Below are positions 1 through 8,736 of a stretch of DNA of 38,908 nucleotides, one piece after another (the first letter of the stretch is position 1; each line of letters begins with the position of its first letter). This stretch comes from Bhargavaea ullalensis. Lineage in GTDB: Bacteria > Bacillota > Bacilli > Bacillales_A > Planococcaceae. The translations under genes were made by a program, and so were the position numbers. The stretch lies in the NCBI RefSeq assembly GCF_040545425.1, contig NZ_JBEPLW010000022.1; one strand, given 5' to 3'. The notes under the pieces are model-generated. The model ran no database searches, was not told where the DNA came from, and was given only the letters and a program-made list of their open reading frames with translations.

Positions 1-180
1 TTCGGAGTAAGGAGCAGAAAATCGGAGTAAGGGAGACAAATTCGGAGTAAGGAGCAGAAAATCGGAGTAAGGGAGACAAATTCGGAGTAAGGAGCAGAAA
101 ATCGGAGTAAGGGAGACAAATTCGGAGTAAGGAGCGGAAAATCGGAGTAAGCGAGTCAAAATTGGAGTAAGGGGCCAAGG
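1..180. repeat. Tandem array A, nine 20-bp units
   Basis: Nine 20-bp units run in perfect register from the first base of the window, so the array probably continues to the left. Two variants alternate: TTCGGAGTAAGGAGCAGAAA and ATCGGAGTAAGGGAGACAAA, giving a 40-bp higher-order period. The last three units (121-180) are diverged but keep the GGAGTAAG core. The array lies beyond the terminator of the GMC oxidoreductase gene. No ribosome site or coding bias is seen, so I treat it as non-coding. Confidence 0.95.
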
Positions 181-225
181 AAACTCGGGGGAGGCACGGA
201 GACGATCCTGAAATCTCTGTGTGGG

Positions 226-365
226 GAGTGAAAAATCCATGTAGCCAAGTTGGACCGGAAAAGAAAGGGGAAGAGGAAGGCGAGTGGAATCGCAGGGGCT
301 GCGAGTGAGCGTGTAGATGGCTCGAGTGGAATCATATAAACCTTGAGTGAGCGCATAGGCGTGGG
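226..365. repeat. Degenerate tandem array F, 21-bp units
   Basis: Four units of exactly 21 bp start at 282, 303, 324 and 345. Units 1 and 3 begin GAGTGGAATC and units 2 and 4 begin GAGTGAGCG; the remaining ~11 bp of each unit are unrelated. A weaker unit beginning GAGTGAAAAATC is visible at 226. This is a second alternating array next to array A, with a conserved half and a variable half. The rest of 366-493 holds no gene I can support. Confidence 0.75.
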
Positions 366-493
366 TTCGGAGAGTACGCTTTTTCGGGCATGCAATGTTC
401 CAGCAACGATTACTGGTGCAAAACCGGTCTGTCGGTCTGTGCTCCCGGAAGCCATCACATCCATAAAACACCCCAAGACTGACTTTCTTTCAA

Positions 494-530
494 AACAAAA
501 AGGAACAGGCCCCGGAAAGAGCCTGTTCCT
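494..530 (-). terminator. Intrinsic terminator of the GMC oxidoreductase operon
   Basis: A perfect 10-bp stem (AGGAACAGGC at 501-510 with GCCTGTTCCT at 521-530) is followed on the minus strand by a T-rich tract (494-500). It lies about 20 bp past the stop codon at 551. Confidence 0.9.
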
Positions 531-550
531 TCGTTTTCATCTTATCCGGC

Positions 551-2302
551 TCATGCATTTGCCTGGGCAGTTTTCGCCTGGACGAGCATGCCGCCGTCTT
601 TCAGGTACTTCACGACGCCTTCCGCCGCACGGTATCCGAGTGCGCCGATTGTCGGTGTCGGGTGGTGTCCGCCGAACTGAGGGAATGCGGAGCCGCCGAC
701 GACAAACAGGTTTTCCATATCCCACATTTGAAGATAGGAGTTGACGGCCGAGGTTCCCGGCTCCGGTCCCATCATGACGCCGCCGGTGTAGTGGCCGCCG
801 TCGTAAATGTGGTCGAAGTCCTCGTCGTCGGAAACCGTGTCTTTGTCGATGATATCCGCACCCATTTTTTCTACGACTTCGGCACATTTTTCGATGCCGA
901 ACCGGGCGAGGTTGCGTTCCTGGTCGGTATACTTGTTCGTTACACGCAGAAGAGGATCACCGTAATCATCTTTATAGGTCGGGTCGAGGCTCAGGTAGTT
1001 GTGCCAGTAGGACATTACCGCCATCGTATACCAGACCACCAGATTCCGGTAAGCGTAATGAAGTGATTTTTCCTTGAATTCCGCTCCCCACTTTTTCGTG
1101 TCTTTTGGAACGTGGTTGAGTCCGACCGCTCCGTAGCCGTATTGGCGCAGCTCAATGCCGCCGCCATGGATAAAGTTCAGGTCCGTATGGTCGAATTCGT
1201 CTCCGTCATAGTCGCTGTACCCGGCGCCGAGTGCGCCTGCGCCTGCGTACAGATTGAACTTCTTGTCTTCCCAGAACCCTCTCGCTCCGCGGAATGTAAT
1301 ATTCCCTTGGATGGTGAAGTTTTTGCCGATGACCCCTTTGCGGGTTTTCGGATCATACGGCTCTCCGATTTCCGACAGAAGCAGGAGCCGGTTGTTCGAG
1401 AAGGTGAACGCCGCGAGGACGACAACGTCTGCAGGCTGTTCATATTCCGCGCCTGTCATCACATCAGTGTACATGACGCCCGTCGCCTTGCCGCCCTCAT
1501 GGAGCACCCGGCGAACGAGTGCGTTTGTGCGGAATTCCGCCTTGCCGGTTTTCTGTGCGGTCGGGATGACCGTCGCAATCGGGTCGGATTTGGCGCTGAA
1601 GTCGCAGCCGTACATCGTGCAGTAGGAGCAGTACATGCATGGATTGAGTGTCTCGCCGTCCGGGTTCGTATAGGACTGCGACATGTTGCAGGCCGCCAGC
1701 TGATAAGGGTGATAGCCGAGGTCTTTGGCTGCTTTTTTGAAGAGCTTGAGGGCCGGGGTTTCTTTCAGCGGCGGGTTGGGCCAGTCATTGTCCCGGGGCG
1801 GGCCAAGCGGATCCAGTTCGCCGGAAACCCCTGCCGTCTTTTCCCATTTGTCATAGTAAGGCACCATTTCTTCATAGGTGATGCCCCAGTCCGCAATCGT
1901 GCTGTCTTTCGGGATTTTCCCTTCCCCGTAGCGTTCGATCGTCTTGGAACGGATTTCAAAGTCGTACGGCCGCCAGCGGTAAGTGGAGCCCGCCCAGTGG
2001 ACGCTCCCGCCGCCGAGGTCATTGCCGACCATCATTTCGGTTTGTGTCCGTACCGGAAGCGCCACATCGTCAATATTCACCCTGGAGGTGATGGTCTCCG
2101 ACGAGAGGGGCTGCATCATATCAAAGCGGTCCGTGTACCGAAGTTCGTCTTTGGAACCGATGAAGTCAGAGCGTTTCTGGTTTTTCCCCCGTTCCAATAC
2201 CACAACGCTGTGTCCCGCCTTTGCAGCCTCTGCTGCCACGATGCCGCCGGCCCATCCGCTTCCGACGACCACGACATCGACTTTCTCCAATTTCCTAGCC
2301 AT
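551..2302 (-). CDS. GMC-family FAD-dependent oxidoreductase (gluconate 2-dehydrogenase large subunit type)
   Basis: A 583-aa flavoprotein of the glucose-methanol-choline family. The N-terminal dinucleotide-binding motif VVVGSGWAGG (about residues 10-20) ends in an acidic ERG at the second strand. The C-terminus carries the family signature GGHHPTPTIGALGYRAAEGV with the catalytic His region. A Cys cluster CMYCSYC followed by GC near residue 225 is typical of membrane-associated sugar or polyol dehydrogenases of this group. It probably oxidises a sugar acid or polyol and passes electrons to the respiratory chain with the subunit encoded just upstream. The start is ATG at 2302, preceded by GGAGG at good spacing. 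The gene follows the subunit-3 gene by 17 bp and is cotranscribed with it. No cytochrome c subunit gene lies in the visible operon, so the electron acceptor is unclear. The exact substrate cannot be read from sequence. Confidence 0.92.
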   Translation of the reverse strand: MARKLEKVDVVVVGSGWAGGIVAAEAAKAGHSVVVLERGKNQKRSDFIGSKDELRYTDRFDMMQPLSSETITSRVNIDDVALPVRTQTEMMVGNDLGGGSVHWAGSTYRWRPYDFEIRSKTIERYGEGKIPKDSTIADWGITYEEMVPYYDKWEKTAGVSGELDPLGPPRDNDWPNPPLKETPALKLFKKAAKDLGYHPYQLAACNMSQSYTNPDGETLNPCMYCSYCTMYGCDFSAKSDPIATVIPTAQKTGKAEFRTNALVRRVLHEGGKATGVMYTDVMTGAEYEQPADVVVLAAFTFSNNRLLLLSEIGEPYDPKTRKGVIGKNFTIQGNITFRGARGFWEDKKFNLYAGAGALGAGYSDYDGDEFDHTDLNFIHGGGIELRQYGYGAVGLNHVPKDTKKWGAEFKEKSLHYAYRNLVVWYTMAVMSYWHNYLSLDPTYKDDYGDPLLRVTNKYTDQERNLARFGIEKCAEVVEKMGADIIDKDTVSDDEDFDHIYDGGHYTGGVMMGPEPGTSAVNSYLQMWDMENLFVVGGSAFPQFGGHHPTPTIGALGYRAAEGVVKYLKDGGMLVQAKTAQANA

Positions 2303-2319
2303 TCAGATTCCTCCAGTCA

Positions 2320-3171
2320 TTAATGCCCCTGATATTCGGTGAGCCCCTTCGGTTCAAGGACAATGAATTCATCGGGTTCGATTTGATCCGCATAGCTGGC
2401 CCGCGGTCCAGGGTATTCCATCATTCTCCAGCCTTCCATGTTCCGGTTTCCGCCGTAAACAGGATCCGAGTAGCAGCCTTCGATCGTTGTCTGTGCAAGC
2501 AGATTGAAAAATGTCGAGGAAGAGACGCCGGGCATGTTGACTTCGTCATTCTCGAAATGTGTAAGGATCTCATCCTGCTGTTCAGGCTCGAGCTTCGCAA
2601 AGCCGGTGTCGAATTTTTCCCTGGCCGCTTCGTCGATTGCGCGTACCCCGACGACGAACATCTCTGCACGTGTCATGCGGGACTGGTAACGGGGCGTCGG
2701 CAGCGGATTGAGTGTATCTCCGCTCGGCCCCTGATCGGCACGGCCTTTATCCGTCTGGCTCAAGTCTTCATATTGGTTGGCTTCCGGAATGTTCAGGAAC
2801 GGACCTTTCATATACTCACGTGCGTTGAGGCCCCATTCGCCTGCAAGCTGGCGGTCGATGAAATAAGGGACGCCCAGCTTGATGGCTCCGGGGCCGTTTT
2901 TGTCTTCCGGATAGATGCGCTCTGTTGCGGCTGCGAGGATTTGGAAGTCCTCTTCCCGGCTGAAGAAGATCCGGGCATCGGAAAGGTGATCGGCATTGCT
3001 TGTATCTCCGGCTGTGCCGCCCGAGCCTTTCTTGGAATCTTTCACCTCATACGTGATGAGGCTGCCGAGCAGTCCGCCGCCGACGAGCCCGCCTGCGAGC
3101 AGTCCGCTGCTTTTCAGAAACTGTCTGCGGTCCATGCCCTTGTTTTCGGGTGTTGGTTTTGAGTCAGCCAT
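2320..3171 (-). CDS. Gluconate 2-dehydrogenase subunit 3 family protein, Tat-exported
   Basis: A 283-aa protein of the gluconate 2-dehydrogenase gamma-subunit family (PF13618 type). It has a twin-arginine signal: DRRQFLKSSG about 15 residues from the start, followed by a Gly/Leu-rich hydrophobic stretch (roughly residues 20-45). In this family the small subunit carries the Tat signal and brings the folded flavoprotein partner across the membrane, which fits the lack of a signal on the downstream GMC protein. I chose ATG 3171 because GGAGG sits 8 bp upstream; a longer reading frame to 3252 lacks a ribosome site. The C-terminal half contains the YGGNRNMEGWRMMEYPGP segment typical of the family. 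It is the first gene of the two-gene operon. Confidence 0.9.
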   Translation of the reverse strand: MADSKPTPENKGMDRRQFLKSSGLLAGGLVGGGLLGSLITYEVKDSKKGSGGTAGDTSNADHLSDARIFFSREEDFQILAAATERIYPEDKNGPGAIKLGVPYFIDRQLAGEWGLNAREYMKGPFLNIPEANQYEDLSQTDKGRADQGPSGDTLNPLPTPRYQSRMTRAEMFVVGVRAIDEAAREKFDTGFAKLEPEQQDEILTHFENDEVNMPGVSSSTFFNLLAQTTIEGCYSDPVYGGNRNMEGWRMMEYPGPRASYADQIEPDEFIVLEPKGLTEYQGH

Positions 3172-3435
3172 GTTACCTGCCTCCTTGTCAAAATGATTGC
3201 GATAATGATTGCGGTTCGACCGGGTCCCTATGTACTCGTGCCCTGAAGGCAAGCAAGGAAGCGGGGGAGGTCTATCAACAACTCTTTCCTAATATCCGCA
3301 GATTAAACATCATCAGTCCAGGTTTTTTCAGAAAATGAGCGTTTGGTCCGGGTGTTGCTTTGGCAAGGGGGATATAAGTATGATTAGAAGGAAGAGCATT
3401 GCGCAATTTCGGAAAAATCTCGGGGGAGGTGCATC

Positions 3436-5790
3436 GTGGACGACGAACTGAAAGAATTGCTCAGGCGGCTGGCAGGGGCGGAAGAAGAGATGCGGGCCAT
3501 CCGGATTCGGCTGGAAGAGATGCAGGCCGAAGAAAAGGAGCAGCCGGAACCGGTGCGGCCGGCAAGTGAAGAAACGGCTTTGGAGAACCGCCGGGAAGAA
3601 CAAGCGCCGGTGCCGCCGCAGTCCGGCGAACCGGATGTCCGGCGGGAAGAACCCGGACAAACAGACAGGCGGGGTAAAAAGCAGACGGCACCCGCGGCCT
3701 CCTTGTCGGATATGATGGCGAGCATCGGCTTCGCCCCGGAAAAGCCGTCCGGCGAAAAATCGCAGGCGGGGTCATCCGAAAGGCTGAAAATTTCCGGACA
3801 GCCGGAACGGCCGTCCGGCGGCGCGCAAGAGGTACCGGCGGGGGAAGCTCCGGTGTTCCAAAAGCCGCCGCGGGAAAACATGCCTGCGGGACGGCCGGAG
3901 GTTCCCGGACCGGAACCGTTTAATTTCGAGCGCCAGTTTGCCGTCTGGCTGCCGAGGGTGTTCATGTTCATCCTGCTGCTCGGCGTGCTCTGGGGGCTCA
4001 AAGTCAGCTTCGACATGGGGTGGATCACGCCCGGTGTCCGCATTGCGCTCGGGTATGCCGCATCCGTCCTGCTCGGCTGGCTCGGATTCCGGTCGATTCA
4101 AATAGGAAAGCGCGGATATGGACTGACTCTTTGGGGCGGGACGATCGCCCTCGGGATATTGACGACGTTTGCGGCCAACCAGCTGTACGGGTTCCTGCCG
4201 ATCATGGCGGCGTTCATCATCGGGATCGGCTACGTGGCTGCGGGTCTTTATGCGTCTGTCCGGACACATTCCGAGACGCTCACCGTGTTCACGGCCGTCG
4301 CCGGATTCCTGCTCCCGTTCCTGCTGGAGGGCGAAGGGGCTTCCGCGCTCATGTTCTGCCTTTATGTGCTGGTGCTGTTCCTGGCACTGCTCGGCGTGTC
4401 TGTGCGCGGTCGGCACAAGGTGACGTTCTATGTGGTGTTCGCCTTGTCCCATCTCACTTTGTTCGTCTATCTGATGCTGGAAGGCGTGCTCGGCGGGCAT
4501 GAGAACCTGGTGGCGGGAACTGCGTTGGTGCAGCATCTCGTGCTGCTGTTCTTTTATCTAAAGGGGAGCATCCCCCGGCAGACCTTCACGGAAGTCCTGC
4601 TGTATGTGAACTTTGCGGTCGGGATGGCCTGGATCGGCCTGCTGGAAGAGCCGCTCATGCAGGCCGCATACGGTGTGGGGGCAGTGCTCTACGCCGCGCT
4701 GGCCGTTTACTCGAAACTGCTGGAGGACCGGACGCTGCGGGATGTGCTTTCGGCGATGGCCGTCGCGGCTGCATCCGTCTTCATACTGAGCTTTTATCTG
4801 GATGAACCGGTCGCCAAGGTCATGATGCTGCTCGCTGCGGGAGCGGCGGGCATCTGGGTTGCCCTCCGGCTCGGAGCGGTCCGGACGCTTGTCGTATCGG
4901 GTTCAGTATACATGCTGAATGCGGCGCTCACGGCTGCCTTTGTCGGGTTCGGCTCCATCATTTCAATCGAGCATGCCGTCTGGCTTGTGTTGCTTGCAAC
5001 GCTTGCGGTCATTTACATCGCCCTTTACAAGTATCCGCAGCCTTGGACAAAACGGGACGGCCTGGATGCCTCGCTCATTGCGGGGCAGGCGGCTGTCATG
5101 GTGTATCTGTTCAGGCTGTCGGGCGTTCTGCTTCTCGGACCAGGCACCATGACTTTCGGGTCGGTTGTTTCATTCGGTCCGGAATTGCATATCCGGCTCG
5201 GCATACTTGGTGCGGCGGCGCTCGGCAGTTTCCTGCTTCACAAGCATCCGCACGGCAAGTACGTCGCCGTCGCCGGAGCAATCGAGTTTGCGGTCCTCGG
5301 CATCCTCATCATGTTCGTGCCGATGAGCGGCTGGGCCGGCGGCAGCTACCCGGCCAGCCTGGTGATCGGACTCTTGTTTGCCGCCGGGTTCGCGTATCTC
5401 TCTGCATCGGCCGTGAAGGCCCGGGATGCGCTGCCGGTGCAGATTTCGGCATCGGGCTATGCCATCTTCCTGCTGGCGGTTTACTTCATTTATATGAACA
5501 AGTGGTTTTTCGCGGCGGCCCGGGAATACGGGTGGACCGGCGAAACGTCCCTGTTCATGCACACGTTCCTGCTTTTCCTGTTTGCGTTCGCATCGATCAC
5601 GGCGGGCGGCAAGCGGCACTGGAAAGGGGTCCGGATTGCGGGCTTCATCCTGCTCGCGGTTTCGTTCCTCAAGCTGTTCTTGATCGACATGGCGGCCGTT
5701 TCTGTGATGATCAGAGCTGTTTTGTTCATCCTCGTCGGAGCGGCGGGACTCGTTTATTCCAGGACGCTGCAGAAACATGACGGGGACTGA
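3436..5790 (+). CDS. DUF2339 large polytopic membrane protein
   Basis: A 784-aa protein in three parts. Residues 1-35 are a charged, coiled-coil-like segment. About residues 35-160 are a low-complexity Glu/Pro/Gln/Arg-rich linker, probably disordered. From about residue 168 to the end there are around 20 closely spaced hydrophobic helices (for example VFMFILLLGVLWG, then many Leu/Ala/Val/Phe segments). This is the arrangement of the DUF2339 predicted membrane protein family, whose function is unknown. The start is GTG 3436 with GGGAGGT five bases upstream; no ATG fits as well. It is transcribed away from the dehydrogenase operon. The 260-bp gap before it holds nothing I can name with confidence. 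The final helices and charged KHDGD tail suggest a complete protein. Confidence 0.88.
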   Translation: MDDELKELLRRLAGAEEEMRAIRIRLEEMQAEEKEQPEPVRPASEETALENRREEQAPVPPQSGEPDVRREEPGQTDRRGKKQTAPAASLSDMMASIGFAPEKPSGEKSQAGSSERLKISGQPERPSGGAQEVPAGEAPVFQKPPRENMPAGRPEVPGPEPFNFERQFAVWLPRVFMFILLLGVLWGLKVSFDMGWITPGVRIALGYAASVLLGWLGFRSIQIGKRGYGLTLWGGTIALGILTTFAANQLYGFLPIMAAFIIGIGYVAAGLYASVRTHSETLTVFTAVAGFLLPFLLEGEGASALMFCLYVLVLFLALLGVSVRGRHKVTFYVVFALSHLTLFVYLMLEGVLGGHENLVAGTALVQHLVLLFFYLKGSIPRQTFTEVLLYVNFAVGMAWIGLLEEPLMQAAYGVGAVLYAALAVYSKLLEDRTLRDVLSAMAVAAASVFILSFYLDEPVAKVMMLLAAGAAGIWVALRLGAVRTLVVSGSVYMLNAALTAAFVGFGSIISIEHAVWLVLLATLAVIYIALYKYPQPWTKRDGLDASLIAGQAAVMVYLFRLSGVLLLGPGTMTFGSVVSFGPELHIRLGILGAAALGSFLLHKHPHGKYVAVAGAIEFAVLGILIMFVPMSGWAGGSYPASLVIGLLFAAGFAYLSASAVKARDALPVQISASGYAIFLLAVYFIYMNKWFFAAAREYGWTGETSLFMHTFLLFLFAFASITAGGKRHWKGVRIAGFILLAVSFLKLFLIDMAAVSVMIRAVLFILVGAAGLVYSRTLQKHDGD

Positions 5791-5852
5791 CTAAAAAGGG
5801 ATAGGCAACTTATTGAAGTGGTATACACAATCATGAAGGGAGGCTGGTTGGA

Positions 5853-6554
5853 ATGATGACACTGGAAGGCAAGACCGCGGTCGTGACGGGGGCGAGCAGC
5901 GGAATCGGAAAAGTGGTCGCTGCCCGGCTTGCAGCGGAAGGGGCGAATGTGATCCTGGCTGCGCGGAGCATCGAGAAACTGACGGAGCTGGAAGAGCAGA
6001 TCAACGGAGCGGGCGGCGGGGAGGCGATTGCCGTGGCGACCGACATGACCGACCGCAAGAGCGTCGAGTCAATGGCGGCGAAGGCGAAGGAAGCGTACGG
6101 CGCGGTCGATATCATCGTCAACAACGCCGGCCAAATGCTGTCCGGCACGGTTCGCTCCGGCAAGACGGAGGAGTGGGAAAGCATGATCGACGTCAACATC
6201 AAAGGCGTCCTGTACGGCATCCATTCCGTTTTGCCCGGCATGATCGAGCGGGGGAGCGGCCATCTGATCAATATTGACTCGGTCTCCGGCCATGAAGTGA
6301 CGAAGACGAGCACCGTCTACAGCGCAACGAAATTCGCGGTGCGCGCAATTTCCATGGGGCTCGAGAAGGAGCTTGCCCGCACCGGCGTCCGGGTGACGAA
6401 CATTTCGCCGGGCATGGTCGACACACCGCTCATGGGATCCCGGAGCGTGGACCGGAAAATCCTTGATCCGGAGAACATCGCACAGGCAATCGTCTACGCG
6501 GTCACCCAGCCGGCGCATGTGAATGTGAACGAAATTACGATCCGGCCGGTCTGA
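5853..6554 (+). CDS. Short-chain dehydrogenase/reductase (SDR)
   Basis: A 233-aa classical SDR, probably a cytosolic NAD(P)-dependent oxidoreductase. It shows the cofactor motif TGASSGIG near residue 13, the structural NNAG motif near residue 90, a catalytic Ser in the INIDSVSG segment, and the catalytic YSATK motif (Tyr and Lys four apart) near residue 153. AARS after the second strand suggests an NADPH preference, which is inference. The start is the first of two adjacent ATGs, with GGGAGG nine bases upstream. It follows the DUF2339 gene by 62 bp in the same direction and could be cotranscribed. It ends at a bidirectional hairpin shared with the convergent phosphoesterase gene. The substrate is unknown. 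Confidence 0.93.
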   Translation: MMTLEGKTAVVTGASSGIGKVVAARLAAEGANVILAARSIEKLTELEEQINGAGGGEAIAVATDMTDRKSVESMAAKAKEAYGAVDIIVNNAGQMLSGTVRSGKTEEWESMIDVNIKGVLYGIHSVLPGMIERGSGHLINIDSVSGHEVTKTSTVYSATKFAVRAISMGLEKELARTGVRVTNISPGMVDTPLMGSRSVDRKILDPENIAQAIVYAVTQPAHVNVNEITIRPV

Positions 6555-6568
6555 GCTCCGGCCGGATC

Positions 6569-6606
6569 AAAAACAGCGGCATCCGGGCTGAATCGTCCGG
6601 GTGCCG
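6569..6606. terminator. Bidirectional hairpin between SDR and yunD-like genes
   Basis: A long dyad of the form AAACAGCGGCA-n-CCGG ... CCGGGTGCCGCTGTTT lies exactly between two convergent stop codons. Both flanks are only moderately T-rich, so it probably serves both genes with modest efficiency. Confidence 0.75.
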
Positions 6607-6625
6607 CTGTTTGATTTGTTTGGAT

Positions 6626-8053
6626 TCAGGCGCTGATGATCTGCTTTTCGGTGATGCCGGGAAATGGGCTGTTCGTCCTGAGGAATTCCCGGATGGCATC
6701 GACGGCATGGATGCCGGTCATCTGCTTGCGTTCCGAAAGAGAACCGAATGTCTGTCCGTCGCCGCCGGCAACCGTGTAGGTCTTATCCGGATCGATATCC
6801 TTCCCGCCGACCTGCAGTGTCTGGATGCGGCCACCGTCCGGATTGTACGGCTTATACGTCATCGAAATGCCGCTTGACCGAAGAATGTAGCCCCCCTGTT
6901 GGTTGAAGGGATCTGATGCGAACACAAACTGGAGGTTCTTTTCTAGCGCATCGGTCAGTTCCCGGCCGGTCATACAGACTTTGAACAGCTCGGGGTTCGG
7001 CGGAATGATTGTGTGCAGGTCGAACAGCGTGAGCGGACCGGGCGCAATTGGAGGCCCGTAGCGCCAGCCATTTGAAAAAGCGGCGTCCACTCCAAGCGAG
7101 GCCAAATAGCTGTCGGTGATCAGCTTGTCCATTGGTGTTTCCTCAAGCGCCATCCGGTGAAGCACCACACTGGTTTCCCCGACCACTTCGCATCGCTCTT
7201 TTTCGTAGGCTCCCAAAACCTTTTCGACAAGCGACCGGATCTCCGGGTCCTCTCCGAATGAATCATCGTTGTGGACCAGTTCATACCGGGCATCCCGGAT
7301 TTCGCCTTCTTCCACGCGAAGATCCAGCCGGCCGACGAATGAAGCGCTGAATCCGGCCTGGACGATGTAGGTCCCGTTGATGACGTCCGGCACTTGGACA
7401 CGGTCGTGGCTGTGGCCGGACAGGATGACGTCGATTCCGTCGACAAGCCCCGCCAGCTTGGCGTCAAGGGGCAAGCCCATATGACTGAGTACAATGATCA
7501 GGTCAGTGTTTCCCGAAAGTTCTCCGACGAGGCGGCGCACTTCTTCGACACCCGTTGTGAATGCGAGGCCTTCGGAGAATGACGACGGCATCGTCTTGTC
7601 TTCATGAGGGTAGGTTAGGCCAATGATGCCGACCTTCATCCCGTCGAGTTCGCGGATGAGATATTCCTTGAAATACGGTTCACCGGTGTTGCGGACGGTA
7701 CAGTTACATGCCAGCATCGCCCCGGGCAATTGGGCTGCCATCTCGCTCAGACGCTCTTTTCCGTATGCATAGTCCCAGTTTCCCGGAACAATTGCGTCAA
7801 TCGGCATTTTTTGGATTACGTCGAGCGCTGCTTGCCCTTTCGACTCCACGACGGGCAAGGTACCGTGGAACGTATCTCCGCCGTCGAAAAACAGAACACG
7901 ATCATTTTCGGCTTTTACGTCTTTCACATATTGCAGAATCCTTGCCAAACCGCCCGTTTTTTTCAAGACAGGGCGCCCGGTTTCCCAAAACATCTCGTCA
8001 TGCTCCCAAAGAACGCCGTGGGAGTCGTTTTGCTGGAGCAGGGTGATTTTCAT
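6626..8053 (-). CDS. yunD: YunD-like bifunctional metallophosphatase/5'-nucleotidase, cytoplasmic
   Basis: A 475-aa protein with an N-terminal calcineurin-like metallophosphoesterase domain and a C-terminal 5'-nucleotidase domain. Metal-binding motifs are QNDSHG (residues 8-13), FFDGGDTFHG, PGNWD, SHMG and SGHSHD. In the third motif Trp replaces the His usual in GNHE/GNHD. The C-terminal domain includes the NGWRYG and GGDGQTF segments. No signal peptide is present, unlike secreted UshA-type enzymes, so it should act on nucleotides or nucleotide sugars in the cytosol, as B. subtilis YunD is thought to. ATG 8053 is chosen because GGGAGGG lies seven bases upstream; the frame extends five codons further but without a ribosome site. 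It is transcribed alone, convergent with the SDR gene and divergent from the next. Confidence 0.87.
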   Translation of the reverse strand: MKITLLQQNDSHGVLWEHDEMFWETGRPVLKKTGGLARILQYVKDVKAENDRVLFFDGGDTFHGTLPVVESKGQAALDVIQKMPIDAIVPGNWDYAYGKERLSEMAAQLPGAMLACNCTVRNTGEPYFKEYLIRELDGMKVGIIGLTYPHEDKTMPSSFSEGLAFTTGVEEVRRLVGELSGNTDLIIVLSHMGLPLDAKLAGLVDGIDVILSGHSHDRVQVPDVINGTYIVQAGFSASFVGRLDLRVEEGEIRDARYELVHNDDSFGEDPEIRSLVEKVLGAYEKERCEVVGETSVVLHRMALEETPMDKLITDSYLASLGVDAAFSNGWRYGPPIAPGPLTLFDLHTIIPPNPELFKVCMTGRELTDALEKNLQFVFASDPFNQQGGYILRSSGISMTYKPYNPDGGRIQTLQVGGKDIDPDKTYTVAGGDGQTFGSLSERKQMTGIHAVDAIREFLRTNSPFPGITEKQIISA

Positions 8054-8120
8054 GAAGTGCCCTCCCAATCAATGCTTTTTCTGCTTCTTTTCCCTCTGGC
8101 TCCCCGGTTAACCCGGAAGT

Positions 8121-8149
8121 TTGAGCGATCCTCTGAACTGATGTACGAT
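8121..8149 (+). promoter_or_regulatory. Sigma-A-type promoter for the 8184 gene
   Basis: TTGAGC (8121-8126), a 17-bp spacer and TACGAT (8144-8149) lie 35 bp before the start codon, in the divergent gap after the yunD-like gene. Confidence 0.6.
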
Positions 8150-8183
8150 ACAATGAGAAAAACCGGGAAGGGAGGCGGGCTCG

Positions 8184-8702
8184 ATGTACGACCCGACGAT
8201 TTTCGACAATCTCAAAGTGGCGCTTGAAAACCGGATCTATGACCTGGATACGATCGAACGCCGAATCGACATTCTTGACCGGGCGGACATCATGGACTTC
8301 GCCGCGCTCAGCCGGGCGCTCACCGTCCGGTTTAAGCTCGCCGGGTCATCCGGAATCCCCGCTGAAGTGAGTCTCTTCGCGGACGGGAACGATCTTGCCG
8401 GAGAAATCCTGGAAACACCGGGCAGTGAGCCTGCCTGCACACTGACTGTCCGTTTTGAAACGGAAGTCCGGGAACCGGCGGAGGAGTGCCCGGAAATCGG
8501 ACGGGTGCTGAACGGAATCTGGGAAGACGGCGTCAGGCTCACGCAGACGCTGAGCTGGACCTATCCCGCGGTGCCCGCTGTCATCACCAATAACATCGAT
8601 GTCCGCTTTCTGACGAGGATCGGCGAAGAGAACATGGGCGAGCTGGACGGTTTTCTGGACTCTGTCCTGCACGCCATGGACAAGCTACGCAGTTTACGTT
8701 GA
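8184..8702 (+). CDS. Conserved hypothetical protein, 172 aa
   Basis: I do not recognise this protein. It is soluble and acidic, with no signal peptide or membrane segment. The N-terminal 35 residues look helical (LENRIYDLDTIERRIDILDRAD). The middle looks beta-rich (TVRFKLAG, AEVSLFADG, LTVRFETEV), and the C-terminal 25 residues form another helix (GELDGFLDSVLHAMDKLRS). It may be a small alpha-beta sandwich. ATG 8184 has GGGAGGC seven bases upstream and its own promoter at 8121-8149. The MBL hydrolase gene follows after about 34 bp, so the two are probably an operon. Confidence 0.8.
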   Translation: MYDPTIFDNLKVALENRIYDLDTIERRIDILDRADIMDFAALSRALTVRFKLAGSSGIPAEVSLFADGNDLAGEILETPGSEPACTLTVRFETEVREPAEECPEIGRVLNGIWEDGVRLTQTLSWTYPAVPAVITNNIDVRFLTRIGEENMGELDGFLDSVLHAMDKLRSLR

Positions 8703-8736
8703 ACGACAGCCAGAGCAGATAGAGGAAGTGAACAAG

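Noticed and set aside
156..476. 106-aa minus-strand open frame over arrays A and F
   Set aside because: It is created by degenerate repeats, has no ribosome site, and its residues follow the repeat period. I treat it as noncoding.
1112..2323. 403-aa plus-strand frame antisense to the GMC oxidoreductase
   Set aside because: A long open frame due to high G+C at third positions; there is no ribosome site, and the opposite strand has clear family motifs.
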